A stretch of 64,000 nucleotides of DNA from Novosphingobium jiangmenense. GTDB taxonomy: Bacteria > Pseudomonadota > Alphaproteobacteria > Sphingomonadales > Sphingomonadaceae. Positions 35,977 through 44,083 of the stretch are shown in pieces (position 1 is the stretch's first letter; every line of letters starts with the position of its first letter). Under the pieces are notes generated by a model. That model worked only from the letters and a program-made list of their open reading frames with translations. It made no database searches and was not told the origin of the DNA. Made by a program: the position numbers and the translations under genes. The stretch spans positions 1-64,000 of the forward strand of contig NZ_JADQDC010000015.1 in NCBI RefSeq assembly GCF_015694345.1. The letters are read 5' to 3'.

Positions 35977-37398
35977 ATGATGAGCGAAGCGTTTCTTGTA
36001 GAAGCGGCCCGTCTGCTCGGGCCCAAGGGACTGACGACCGATCCCGACGACATGGCCGCATGGCTGACCGACTGGCGCGGCCGCTATACCGGCGCAGCCC
36101 TCGCGCTGGCCTCGCCGGCAAGCACCGAGGAAGTGTCCGGCCTCGTCAGGCTGTGCGCGCGCCATGGCGTGCCGATCGTGCCGCAAGGCGGCAACAGCGG
36201 CATGTCCGGCGGGGCGACGCCTTTCGAGACAGGCCGCGAGATCGTCCTGTCGCTGCGCCGCATGAACCGGATCACCGCACTCGACGTCGCCGGACGCACC
36301 GCAACTTGCGAGGCCGGCGTGATCCTGCAGGTGCTGCACGAAGCGGCGGAGAAGGAGGGCCTGCGCTTTCCTCTGACGCTGGGCGGCAAGGGTTCGGCCA
36401 CGATCGGCGGGCTGGTCTCGACAAACGCCGGTGGTACGCAAGTGCTGCGCCATGGCTCAATGCGCGCGCTGGTTCTGGGAATCGAGGCGGTCCTGGCCGA
36501 CGGCTCGGTGCTCGATCTGCTGACCCCGCTCAAGAAGGACAACCGCGGCTTCGACCTCAAGCAGGTCCTGATCGGATCGGAAGGCACGCTCGGCATCGTC
36601 ACCGCTGCAACGCTGCGCCTGTCACCGGGCATCGCGGGCCGCAGCGTGATGTGGGCAGGCACGGCATCGCTCCACGATGCGCGCAGCCTGCTGCTTCTGG
36701 CCGAAGACATGGCGCCGGGTCTGGTCGAAGGCTTCGAGGTCCTGCCCCAGCACAGCCTTGAAGCGGTGCAGGCCTATCTCCCCGATACCCGCGCGCCGCT
36801 GGCCGGGCCGCATGTCTGGCACGCGCTGATCGAACTGGTCACCGACGATGCGGAGACGGCTGACAGACTGCCGGACATTGCCGAAAGACTGCTCGCCAGC
36901 GCTTTCGAGCGCGGACTGATTGCCGATGCCACGATTGCCGCCAGCGAGGACCAGGCCGAACGCCTGTGGTTGATCCGCGAGACCATCTCGCCCGCCGAGC
37001 GCGCCCTCGGTCCGGCGATGCAGCATGACATTTCCGTCCCGGTCGAGAAGATGCCGGCCTTCGTCGAAGCTGCTGTCCCCCGGCTCGAAGCCGACTGGCC
37101 AGGCACGCGCGCGGTGTGTTTCGGACACCTCGGCGATGGCAACGTGCATTTCCACGTCATCGCGCCGGAAGGTGCCGATCGCGCGGAATGGGAATCCGGA
37201 GACGGCAAGGCGATCAGCGCGCAAGTGCATGACATGGTAACGGCCTGGGGCGGCTCGATCTCCGCCGAGCACGGCATCGGGCGGCTCAAGCGCGATGAAC
37301 TCGCCCGACTCGCCGACCCGGCCATGCTCGCCACCATGCGCGCGATCAAGCAGGCGCTGGATCCGAAAGGCCTGCTAAACCCCGGAAAGCTTGTCTGA
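35977..37398 (+). CDS. FAD-binding oxidoreductase, GlcD/D-2-hydroxyacid dehydrogenase type
   Basis: A 473-residue enzyme of the vanillyl-alcohol-oxidase flavoprotein fold. The PCMH FAD domain shows VPIVPQGGNSGMSGGATP, TLGGKGSATIGGLVSTNAGGTQVLRHG and IGSEGTLGIVTAATLRL. The C-terminal FAD-oxidase domain has FGHLGDGNVHFHV and SISAEHGIGRLKRDEL, the metal-binding pattern of D-lactate, glycolate and D-2-hydroxyglutarate dehydrogenases. The exact substrate is not clear; D-2-hydroxyglutarate is plausible. The start at 35977 (or 35980) is chosen because an upstream extension lacks family similarity. Confidence 0.9.
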   Translation: MMSEAFLVEAARLLGPKGLTTDPDDMAAWLTDWRGRYTGAALALASPASTEEVSGLVRLCARHGVPIVPQGGNSGMSGGATPFETGREIVLSLRRMNRITALDVAGRTATCEAGVILQVLHEAAEKEGLRFPLTLGGKGSATIGGLVSTNAGGTQVLRHGSMRALVLGIEAVLADGSVLDLLTPLKKDNRGFDLKQVLIGSEGTLGIVTAATLRLSPGIAGRSVMWAGTASLHDARSLLLLAEDMAPGLVEGFEVLPQHSLEAVQAYLPDTRAPLAGPHVWHALIELVTDDAETADRLPDIAERLLASAFERGLIADATIAASEDQAERLWLIRETISPAERALGPAMQHDISVPVEKMPAFVEAAVPRLEADWPGTRAVCFGHLGDGNVHFHVIAPEGADRAEWESGDGKAISAQVHDMVTAWGGSISAEHGIGRLKRDELARLADPAMLATMRAIKQALDPKGLLNPGKLV

Positions 37399-37507
37399 CG
37401 CGGCTTGCGCGGCCTTCTGCCAGCCCCTAAGAACCGCCATTCCCGCAAAGTCGCGGCCAGAGTGAGTTTTGCCCGCGCGAACGTTCTGATTCTTGGAGAG
37501 ATGCACA

Positions 37508-38287
37508 ATGGCCAGCGCGCCGCAAGCGAACCTGCCGATGTTCTACAACGATCTGATGCCGCTCAATAGCCGCGACCATGCAACGTGGAAGGCCAAGAAC
37601 GCGGATGCGGCTCCCTGGCTCATCGGTCAGCACGCTATCCCTTTGACGGCAGAGGAATTTCCTCAGGCTGCGCGCCATTATCCGATCATCTTCGCCTCGG
37701 GCGACAATCCGGTTCCGCTGGCACTGATGGGCCTCAACGAAGGCGTCAATGTCTTCGTTGATGAAGAAGGCAAGGTCACCCAGCCGATCTACATTCCGGC
37801 CTATGTTCGCCGCTATCCGTTCCTTCTCGCCAAGCTGAACCCGAACAGCGAAGAGCTTTCGCTGTGCTTCGATCCGTCCGCCGGCCTGCTCGGCGATTCG
37901 GTTGACGGGCAGGAGCTGTTCACCGACGGCCAGCCTTCGGAAGCGACGCAGGCCGCGCTTGGCTTCTGCGAGCAGTTCGAACAGGCCGGTCAGCGCACGC
38001 AGGCTTTCATCGACGAGCTGAAGAAGCATGACCTGCTCATGGAAGGCGAAGTCGCCATCCAGCAGCAGGGCAATGACCAGCCGTTCGTCTACCGCGGCTT
38101 CCAGATGGTCAATCAGGAAAAGCTGCGTGACGTGCGCGGCGACGTGCTGCGTGGCTGGGCGCAGAGCGGGCTTCTGCCGCTGCTCTATGCGCACCTGTTC
38201 TCGCTCGAGCTGATCAGCCAGATCTTCGGTGCGCAGGTTCAGCTCGGCAAAGGCCCGATCCCGGCAATTGCCATTCCGGCCGAGTGA
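37508..38287 (+). CDS. sapC: SapC-family protein
   Basis: A 259-residue protein with the SapC-family pattern: FYNDLMPLNSRDHATWK, HAIPLTAEEFPQAARHYPIIFA, PVPLALMGLNEGVNVFVDEEG, and IPAYVRRYPFLLA. SapC was first named from S-layer gene clusters in Campylobacter, but in alphaproteobacteria it appears alone and its role is unknown. The ATG at 37508 has GGAGAG 8 bases upstream. A terminator follows at 38340-38376. Confidence 0.85.
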   Translation: MASAPQANLPMFYNDLMPLNSRDHATWKAKNADAAPWLIGQHAIPLTAEEFPQAARHYPIIFASGDNPVPLALMGLNEGVNVFVDEEGKVTQPIYIPAYVRRYPFLLAKLNPNSEELSLCFDPSAGLLGDSVDGQELFTDGQPSEATQAALGFCEQFEQAGQRTQAFIDELKKHDLLMEGEVAIQQQGNDQPFVYRGFQMVNQEKLRDVRGDVLRGWAQSGLLPLLYAHLFSLELISQIFGAQVQLGKGPIPAIAIPAE

Positions 38288-38339
38288 TCCTGTAAATATT
38301 CTGACACAAAGCCCGAGCAATCGGGCAACACGTCAACAG

Positions 38340-38376
38340 AAAAACGCGGCAGACCTAACGGCTCGTCGCGTTTTTT
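38340..38376 (+). terminator. Terminator of sapC
   Basis: AAAAACGCG (38340-38348) pairs perfectly with CGCGTTTTT (38367-38375) and ends in six T. It lies about 50 bases after the sapC stop. Confidence 0.75.
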
Positions 38377-38408
38377 CTTGGGGTGTTGCAAAAATCACTC
38401 GAAAGGCC

Positions 38409-38437
38409 TTGCAGGGGTTAATCCCCTCACCTATCTT
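38409..38437 (+). promoter_or_regulatory. Promoter of the candidate sRNA
   Basis: TTGCAG (38409-38414) and TATCTT (38432-38437) are 17 bases apart, which predicts a transcription start near 38444. No open frame follows; a structured C-rich stretch and a terminator do. Confidence 0.5.
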
Positions 38438-38443
38438 GAGATC

Positions 38444-38544
38444 GTTGCGTTGCGGCTCCCCTCATGGCCCGGCGTAACTGGTGCACTCACGTGCACCTCC
38501 TCCCTGAACCTTGGCCACCTGGAGCTTGCTCCAGGTGGTTTTTT
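38444..38544 (+). ncRNA. Candidate trans-acting sRNA with exposed CCTCCTCCC
   Basis: A predicted transcript of about 100 nt between sapC and the convergent amidohydrolase gene. Hairpin 1 is GGTGCAC (38480-38486) with GTGCACC (38491-38497) around TCAC. The run CCTCCTCCC (38496-38504) follows, mostly single-stranded and complementary to Shine-Dalgarno sequences. Hairpin 2 is the terminator (38515-38538) with six T. This layout resembles alphaproteobacterial anti-SD sRNAs such as the SuhB/alpha-r8 type, which bind Hfq and block ribosome binding. Exact family not proven. Confidence 0.55.
38515..38544 (+). terminator. Strong terminator of the candidate sRNA
   Basis: CCACCTGGAG and CTCCAGGTGG form a perfect 10-bp stem (11 with a strained closing pair) around CTTG, followed by TTTTTT. 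It ends 25 bases before the stop codon of the convergent gene. Confidence 0.9.
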
Positions 38545-38569
38545 CTTGGGTTTGCGGAAGCTTGGCGGG

Positions 38570-39532
38570 CTATTCGGCAGCCGCGCGCCAGCGGCCCCGG
38601 TCGGACGTCCGGCCGATATCAGCCACGTCCACGGCGAGTCGGCGCACCAGACCGATCAGCAACTCCACCGTCGCGTCAAAGCCCGGCCCCGGCTCGGCCA
38701 TGCGGGCGTCGAGATAGCATGTCCGGTCAATCTCGAGCTGCATGCAGTGCAGTCCCTCTGCCCGGCGGGCGTGGCGTTCGAGAACATAGCCGCCGGCATA
38801 GGGGCGATTGTGGGCCACACGACGCGCCGATTCGGTGAAAAAGCCGAAGGCCGAGGCGACGATGCCACCGTCGCACGAAGCGCCGAAGCGGTCGCCAACC
38901 ACGAATTCCGGCGCACGTTCGCCCGGAGACCGCGCAGCCAGTGGCGGCATCGAGTGCAGATCGATCAGCAGCGCCGCACCCCAGCGGTCGCGGATCGATT
39001 CGAGCGTTGTGCCGAGCGCGGCATGATAAGGCTGGTGAATGGCGCTGATCCGTTCGGCCAGTTCGCTGTGGTCCAGCCTGCGCTTCCACAGTTCGCCCAG
39101 CCCGGGAAGCCGGCGCGGAACGAGGCCAAGGCCGCTGCGCGCGCGTCGGCCAAAGCCGCTCGGCGCGGCTGAGGCATCGGCCGGAGGGCCGCCGACCATT
39201 TCCCAGTCCACGTCATCGCTTGCCCGGTTGAGATCCAGCATCGCGCGCGGCGCATGGGCGACAAGCAGGGCCGCACCGGTCTGCCGCGAAACCGCCTGCC
39301 CCAGCAGGTCGGCGTAGCGATCTTCCAGCCGGGGCGCCGCGAAAGCCGGGTGGCGCATGCGGTCGAGCAGCGATTTGGCATAGGCTCGCCCGGCATGGGG
39401 CACGGCGATCACCACCGGGATCGGCGAGGGTTCAGTGGTCGTCAGGCTGTAGGCCGGCACGCCGGGATTGCCGGGAACCGATCCCCCCTGCGCCGACGTC
39501 GAATCGCCGTGGTGCTCACCGTCATCCTGCAT
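38570..39532 (-). CDS. N-formylglutamate amidohydrolase family protein
   Basis: A 320-residue FGase-superfamily hydrolase. Conserved elements are VVIAVPHAGRAYAKSLL, LEDRYADLL, APRAMLDLNRASDDVDW, the IHQPYHAAL helix, LLIDLHSMPP and VVGDRFGASCD, which hold the expected metal and substrate ligands. HutG enzymes release formate from N-formylglutamate in histidine breakdown. No other hut genes are nearby, so the true substrate may be another N-formyl amino acid or peptide. The ATG at 39532 was chosen; the upstream frame lacks similarity. Confidence 0.88.
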   Translation of the reverse strand: MQDDGEHHGDSTSAQGGSVPGNPGVPAYSLTTTEPSPIPVVIAVPHAGRAYAKSLLDRMRHPAFAAPRLEDRYADLLGQAVSRQTGAALLVAHAPRAMLDLNRASDDVDWEMVGGPPADASAAPSGFGRRARSGLGLVPRRLPGLGELWKRRLDHSELAERISAIHQPYHAALGTTLESIRDRWGAALLIDLHSMPPLAARSPGERAPEFVVGDRFGASCDGGIVASAFGFFTESARRVAHNRPYAGGYVLERHARRAEGLHCMQLEIDRTCYLDARMAEPGPGFDATVELLIGLVRRLAVDVADIGRTSDRGRWRAAAE

Positions 39533-39728
39533 GTCTGCAAACCTGCAACTGATTCGCATGCAAGTCAAAGCAACGTCGGACAAGGGCGGGCGCTTCCTGT
39601 CCGGCGCGAAGCGGAACGGCGCGGAACGTCACCGGCGCGACGATCGTTACCGGGCCAGGTCGGCAGATTGTTAACCCGACCAAGGGTATAAGGCTCTTCC
39701 CGAAGCCCAGAACAGACACAGGTTGCCC

Positions 39729-40106
39729 ATGATCCGGATCCTGCTCGCCGAAGACGAAGAGGCGATGCGCACCTATCTCACCCGCGCGCTCGAGAACGCA
39801 GGGTACTCCGTAGCCGCCGTCGATCGTGGCACCGCCGCGATCCCGCTGCTCGAGCGCGAGCACTTCGACCTGCTCCTCTCCGACATCGTCATGCCCGAGA
39901 TGGACGGCATCGAACTCGCCCAGCGTTGCAGCGAGATCAGTCCGGGCACGAAGGTCATGTTCATCACCGGCTTTGCGGCCGTCACGCTCAAGGCAAATCG
40001 CGAGGCCCCGCAGGCGCGTGTCCTGTCGAAGCCCTTCCATCTCAAGGACCTCGTGCTCGAAGTGGAGCGCGTTTTCGAGGATGCCCAGTTCGCAGGGAGC
40101 CGCTGA
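39729..40106 (+). CDS. cpdR: CpdR-type single-domain response regulator
   Basis: A 125-residue stand-alone receiver domain. The acidic pocket (E8, D9 and E10 in LAEDEE), the phosphoacceptor D52 in LLLSDIVMPEMDG, T80 in MFITGFA and K101 in LSKPF are all present. The sequence matches CpdR, which in its unphosphorylated state brings ClpXP to substrates such as CtrA and PdeA and so ties protein turnover to the cell cycle. The ATG at 39729 is favoured over a TTG two codons upstream. Confidence 0.88.
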   Translation: MIRILLAEDEEAMRTYLTRALENAGYSVAAVDRGTAAIPLLEREHFDLLLSDIVMPEMDGIELAQRCSEISPGTKVMFITGFAAVTLKANREAPQARVLSKPFHLKDLVLEVERVFEDAQFAGSR

Positions 40107-40214
40107 CAACAGGGAGTTCAATTTCCCCCTTGCCATGAATCGGACCGGGGGCTAATGGCGCGCTTCCCGACGCAAACAGCGGCTCGCCGCAGGGCTCGGG
40201 GAAGCAGATGGTGC

Positions 40215-40289
40215 GGGCGTATAGCTCAGTGGTAGAGCACTATGTTGACATCGTAGGGGTCGCAAGTTCAATCCTTGCTACGCCCACCA
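40215..40289 (+). tRNA. tRNA-Val (anticodon GAC)
   Basis: The acceptor stem GGGCGTA (40215-40221) pairs with TACGCCC (40279-40285), followed by A and an encoded CCA. The D arm has AGCTCAGTGGTAGAGC. The anticodon stem encloses TTGACAT with GAC at 40247-40249. The T arm carries GTTCAATCC. It reads valine GUC and GUU codons. A terminator follows at once. Confidence 0.97.
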
Positions 40290-40299
40290 TCGCATAAGA

Positions 40300-40324
40300 A
40301 ACCCCGCCACTGGCGGGGTTTTTT
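40300..40324 (+). terminator. Terminator of tRNA-Val
   Basis: AACCCCGCC and GGCGGGGTT form a perfect 9-bp stem with a 3-base loop, followed by TTTT and G. It lies 11 bases after the tRNA CCA end. Confidence 0.9.
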
Positions 40325-40379
40325 GTTGCCTGAGCAGTAGGGCGAGGCGGGAGCGACCTGCGCCCCCGCCCGCTCCAGT

Positions 40380-41144
40380 TTACTTGCCCTGCCAGTTCGG
40401 CTTGCGCTTCTCGGCAAAGGCAGCGGCGCCTTCGCGCGCGTCGCTCGATGTGAACACCGGGGCGATATAGGCCTGCTGCTTCTTCCACATCTCTTCCTCG
40501 GTCCATTCGTGCGAATCGCGGATGATGCCCTTCGATGCGATCAGTGCGAGCGGGCCGTTCTCGGCAACCTTCGCCGCCAGAGCCTTGGCCGCATCCAGCG
40601 ACGGACCCTCGACGATCTGGTTGATGAAGCCGAGTTCATAAGCGCGCTGGGCACTGATGAAGTCACCGGTCAGCGCCAGTTCCATCGCGATGCGCGGCGG
40701 AATCTGGCGCGGCAGCTTGATCAGGCCGCCGGCCGCCGCCGCCAGGCCGCGCTTGGCTTCGGGAATGCCGAACTTCGAAGAAGCACTCGCCACGATCAGG
40801 TCGCAAGACAGCGCCAGTTCCATGCCGCCTGCCAGCGCGTAACCGTCAACAGCCGCGATGATCGGCTTCTTCGGCGTCCATTCCGACAGCCCGCCAAAGC
40901 CACGCCCCGGAATCGAGGGCGATTCGCCGCGCAGGAAGCCCTTGAGATCCATGCCCGAGCAGAACGTGCCGCCCGCGCCGGTAAGGATGGCGCAGCGCAG
41001 ATCAGCCTCGGCATCGAGCCGGTCCATCGCCGCCGAAATTCCCTCGGCCGCTGCCTTGTTCATCGCGTTCTTCGCATCGGGCCGGTTGATCGTGACGATC
41101 AGCACGTTGCCATCGACTTCTGTAAGGACTTCAGCCTCGCTCAT
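40380..41144 (-). CDS. Crotonase / enoyl-CoA hydratase family protein
   Basis: A 254-residue crotonase-fold enzyme. The oxyanion-hole segments are AGGTFCSGMDLKGF (about 56-69) and AAVDGYALAGGMELALSCDLIVA (about 97-119), with PEAKRGLAAAAGGLIKLPR after them. It probably hydrates or isomerises an acyl-CoA in fatty acid or aromatic degradation. No other beta-oxidation genes adjoin it, so the substrate is open. It converges on tRNA-Val and is divergent from icd. Confidence 0.9.
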   Translation of the reverse strand: MSEAEVLTEVDGNVLIVTINRPDAKNAMNKAAAEGISAAMDRLDAEADLRCAILTGAGGTFCSGMDLKGFLRGESPSIPGRGFGGLSEWTPKKPIIAAVDGYALAGGMELALSCDLIVASASSKFGIPEAKRGLAAAAGGLIKLPRQIPPRIAMELALTGDFISAQRAYELGFINQIVEGPSLDAAKALAAKVAENGPLALIASKGIIRDSHEWTEEEMWKKQQAYIAPVFTSSDAREGAAAFAEKRKPNWQGK

Positions 41145-41329
41145 TGCATCTCTCCAACTGGAATTCCGCCCGGCTTTAACCGGTCACTTAAATATCTGCA
41201 TTGCGCACCTGCCGATGTCCAGTGCCGCCTCGCAAAAATTGCGCGAATCGCCCCATCGCCTTGCGCCGCGAAAAGCCTCTGCTAAGGGAAAGCGCAATTT
41301 CTCTCCCCAGCTTGAAAGACAGGACGGAC

Positions 41330-42553
41330 ATGGCGAAGATCAAGGTGAAGAACCCGGTCGTCGAACTCGACGGCGACGAAATGACCCGGATCATCTGGGA
41401 ATGGATCCGCGAGCGCCTGATCCTTCCCTATCTCGACATCGACCTCAAGTACTACGACCTCTCGGTCCAGAAGCGCGACGAGACCGACGACCAGATCACA
41501 ATCGATTCCGCCAACGCGATCAAGCAGTATGGCGTCGGCGTGAAGTGCGCCACGATCACCCCTGACGAGCAGCGCGTCGAGGAATTCAACCTCAAGTCGA
41601 TGTGGAAGTCGCCCAACGGCACGATCCGCAACATCCTCGGCGGCGTCGTGTTCCGCGAGCCGATCGTGATCCAGAACGTGCCCCGCCTGGTTCCGGGCTG
41701 GACCGACCCGATCGTCGTCGGCCGCCACGCCTTCGGCGACCAGTACCGCGCCACCGATTTCGTCGTCCCCGGCCCCGGCAAGCTGCGCCTTGTCTGGGAA
41801 GGCGACAACGGCGAGACGATCGACCGCGAAGTGTTCAACTACCCCTCGGGCGGCGTCGCCATGGCGATGTACAACCTCGACGATTCGATCCGCGACTTCG
41901 CGCGCGCTTCGTTCAACTACGGGCTGTCGCTGGGCTGGCCGGTCTACCTGTCGACCAAGAACACGATCATGAAGGCCTACGACGGTCGCTTCAAGGACCT
42001 GTTCCAGGAAGTGTTCGACACCGAAGGCTTCAAGGAAAAGTTCGCCGCCGCCGGCATCAGCTACGAACACCGCCTGATCGACGACATGGTCGCCTCGGCG
42101 CTCAAGTGGTCGGGCAAGTTCGTCTGGGCCTGCAAGAACTACGACGGTGACGTGCAGTCCGACACCGTCGCTCAGGGCTTCGGCTCGCTCGGCCTGATGA
42201 CCTCGGTCCTGATGTCGCCCGACGGCAAGACCATCGAGGCCGAAGCTGCCCACGGCACCGTGACCCGTCACTATCGCCAGCACCAGCAGGGCAAGCAGAC
42301 CTCGACCAACCCGATCGCCTCGATCTTCGCATGGACCCGCGGCCTCATGTACCGCGGCAAGTTCGACGAGACCCCGGAAGTCGTGAAGTTTGCCGAAACG
42401 CTCGAGCGCGTCTGCATCGAAACCGTCGAAAGCGGCAAGATGACCAAGGACCTCGCGCTGCTGATCGGCCCCGATCAGGCATGGATGACCACCGAGAAGT
42501 TCTTCGAAGCCATCGTCGAGAACCTCGAAGCGGAAATGAAGAACTGGGCGTAA
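41330..42553 (+). CDS. icd: Isocitrate dehydrogenase (NADP+)
   Basis: A 407-residue enzyme of the dimeric, eukaryote-like class common in alphaproteobacteria. The start is [20 protein letters not shown]. Isocitrate-binding residues are in FKSPNGT-like KSPNGTIRN and in [12 protein letters not shown], the metal-binding aspartates in [18 protein letters not shown], and the NADP site around [12 protein letters not shown]. It makes 2-oxoglutarate and NADPH in the TCA cycle. The ATG at 41330 follows AGGACGG; the upstream extension is unrelated. The downstream terminator abuts an inserted mobile element. Confidence 0.97.
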   Translation: MAKIKVKNPVVELDGDEMTRIIWEWIRERLILPYLDIDLKYYDLSVQKRDETDDQITIDSANAIKQYGVGVKCATITPDEQRVEEFNLKSMWKSPNGTIRNILGGVVFREPIVIQNVPRLVPGWTDPIVVGRHAFGDQYRATDFVVPGPGKLRLVWEGDNGETIDREVFNYPSGGVAMAMYNLDDSIRDFARASFNYGLSLGWPVYLSTKNTIMKAYDGRFKDLFQEVFDTEGFKEKFAAAGISYEHRLIDDMVASALKWSGKFVWACKNYDGDVQSDTVAQGFGSLGLMTSVLMSPDGKTIEAEAAHGTVTRHYRQHQQGKQTSTNPIASIFAWTRGLMYRGKFDETPEVVKFAETLERVCIETVESGKMTKDLALLIGPDQAWMTTEKFFEAIVENLEAEMKNWA

Positions 42554-42580
42554 GCACCGGATCTTCCACCGAACAAGCAG

Positions 42581-42609
42581 GGGGCTCCGGTTCACACCGG
42601 GGCCCTTTT
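42581..42609 (+). terminator. Terminator of icd
   Basis: GGGCTCCGG (42582-42590) pairs with CCGGGGCCC (42597-42605, one G-U pair) around TTCACA and is followed by TTTTGCTTT. The last bases of its T tract are part of the target site of the neighbouring mobile element. Confidence 0.85.
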
Positions 42610-42614
42610 GCTTT
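42607..42614 (+). repeat. Target-site duplication, left copy (TTTGCTTT)
   Basis: Directly repeated at 45085-45092 on the far side of the mobile element. It lies in the T-rich tail of the icd terminator. Confidence 0.88.
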
Positions 42615-42644
42615 GGCGATTGTATAGATTGCAAACACGGTGGA
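42615..42644 (+). repeat. Left terminal inverted repeat of the IS1595-type element
   Basis: Matches the complement of 45055-45084 at 26 of 30 positions, including 13 identical bases TTGCAAACACGGT. Confidence 0.88.
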
Positions 42645-42724
42645 AAAACCGGCCTGCGGACTCGCTGAAGAACGCTTCGTGAACGATACTCTCCGGACCA
42701 GTAGCGATTCGGAGATTATCGGAA

Positions 42725-43015
42725 ATGGCTTGGTATGTTGTAAGTTACGACCTTCGTGGCAACGAAAGCGAAGAGGCGTATAAGCGCATTGGTGACGCCC
42801 TTCGGACTGCGACCGATTGGTGCAAACCCCTTTTGTCACACTGGATTGTTGAGACGCCTCTCAGCGCCTCTCAAATCCTTGACCGTCTTTTTAGCATCGG
42901 CGCAATTGACGACGACGATGGCGTCGTAGTGTTGGAAACGACTATGCGCGGCCAGTTCCGCCGCATTCAAAGCCCCGCCGTCGAATGGCTCAGAGAGCGC
43001 GTTACGATCATCTAG
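42725..43015 (+). CDS. Cas2/SinR-like small protein (IS passenger)
   Basis: A 96-residue protein with the Cas2-type ferredoxin-like layout. The first strand MAWYVVSYDLRG ends in the conserved acidic position D9, then comes a helix (EEAYKRIGDALRTA), a strand pair around SHWIVETPLSASQILDRL, and a last strand (DGVVVLETTMRGQF). SinR-like Cas2 relatives occur outside CRISPR loci with unknown roles; their kin can act as nucleases or structural subunits. No CRISPR array or cas1 is present in the window. It lies inside the IS1595-type element, upstream of a DUF3800 gene on the same strand, with GC content lower than the host genes. Confidence 0.7.
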   Translation: MAWYVVSYDLRGNESEEAYKRIGDALRTATDWCKPLLSHWIVETPLSASQILDRLFSIGAIDDDDGVVVLETTMRGQFRRIQSPAVEWLRERVTII

Positions 43016-43052
43016 CATAGCGGTATCATAATACCACAGGTAGAATGATACC

Positions 43053-43214
43053 TCAAGAGTCGGCGGGTGTCTCCGGCGCGGGCTTGTGCTTCGCGACATT
43101 CTTTAGCCGCGCTTCCCACCGGGCTTCATCCTCGTCGGCTTCAAGTTCGCGGGCTGCGTCCTTGAACTTGTCGAGTTGACTCTTGGTATTGGCATCTGCT
43201 GTTTGCTTACCCAT
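43053..43214 (-). CDS. Small charged protein of unknown function (IS passenger)
   Basis: A 53-residue, highly charged helical protein (TKSQLDKFKDAARELEADEDEARWEARLKNVAKHKP). Similar short proteins recur in alphaproteobacteria as hypothetical genes. Its ATG (43214-43212) overlaps the ATG of the divergent DUF3800 gene by two bases in the palindrome CCATGG, which is unusual. No clear ribosome binding site is visible. Confidence 0.6.
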   Translation of the reverse strand: MGKQTADANTKSQLDKFKDAARELEADEDEARWEARLKNVAKHKPAPETPADS

Positions 43215-43944
43215 GGCGATTATTGTCTCCGATCCATTGCAACCACCTGTCACATTTTTCGGCGATGCTAGCAGCAAAGGCCATGATTTCATGGTTGCAG
43301 GCGGTTTTGCGGTCTCGTCGCATCGCATACAGGAAATTGAGCAGAAAGTCGCTACACTGCGGCAATTAGCCGGTGTGAGTGAGTTCCACTGGTCCGAATA
43401 CTCTGGTGGGGCAAGCCGCACTGGCTATGAGGCATTGGTGGATTATGCCTTCGAACTGGTCACGAACGGCAATGCGGCATTTCATGTGATCATCGCTCCG
43501 TTCAAAGGGTATCGGCACAAAGCCAAGCCCGGTCAGAACCGCGACACAAGCGTGAACAGGATGTATTTCCAACTTCTCCTGCACCGGCCTGCGCGGTTCT
43601 ACGGGAAGACCAGGCATATCCATGTGCGCCTCGATGGTGGAAGCGACTCCAAGGATATTTGCGAGATGCGCAACGAACTGTGCGCTAAGGCTTACCATCA
43701 GTATAAAACGCGTCCCAATTGCGTCCGCAGCCTGCAGTCAATGCCTTCACATGCATCTGGCATCATTCAGATGGCAGACGTGATACTCGGCGGCATCGCG
43801 GCCAAGAGAAATGGCTTTGTGCAAAAGACTGAGAAAGGCCCTCTTGCAGACCACATTCTCAAAAAATCAGGCCATCCAGCATGGCACACGGACACACATA
43901 TCAACGCCCGAAAGCTGACCGTCTGGAACTTTAGCGGGAGTTGA
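43213..43944 (+). CDS. DUF3800-domain protein (IS passenger)
   Basis: A 243-residue protein of the DUF3800 family. It has the early acidic strand FFGDASSKGHDFMVAGG (D18) and the late QMADVILGGIAAKRNG motif (Q-x-A-D), the two conserved features of this RNase H-like fold family. DUF3800 proteins are often found on islands and next to defence genes and may be nucleases; that is inference. The ATG at 43213 is used because the domain begins soon after it. It overlaps the start codon of the divergent small gene. A TTG at 43183 would extend it by 10 residues. Confidence 0.8.
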   Translation: MAIIVSDPLQPPVTFFGDASSKGHDFMVAGGFAVSSHRIQEIEQKVATLRQLAGVSEFHWSEYSGGASRTGYEALVDYAFELVTNGNAAFHVIIAPFKGYRHKAKPGQNRDTSVNRMYFQLLLHRPARFYGKTRHIHVRLDGGSDSKDICEMRNELCAKAYHQYKTRPNCVRSLQSMPSHASGIIQMADVILGGIAAKRNGFVQKTEKGPLADHILKKSGHPAWHTDTHINARKLTVWNFSGS

Positions 43945-44083
43945 TAAGGTTACCCCGTAGCCTATCCGCAGAAAACTGCGTCACGGGCGCTCTGGCCGTA
44001 TTCGGACTACGGGGGCCAACTCCTACTTATACCGATCAAATACGAACTCAAGCTGAACCGCATCCACCTGACTCAAACGAGAG

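Noticed and set aside
40107..40214. A second tRNA or RNA gene before tRNA-Val
   Set aside because: No cloverleaf arms or terminator were visible in this stretch.
42725..43015. CRISPR-Cas locus suggested by a Cas2-like protein
   Set aside because: I found no direct-repeat array, cas1 or effector in the window; the protein is better seen as a SinR-like stand-alone relative inside a mobile element.
43945..44083. A second terminal repeat close to the transposase stop, making a small IS
   Set aside because: No sequence here matches the right-hand end; the matching inverted end and the target duplication lie at 42607-42644, so the element is larger and includes the passenger genes.
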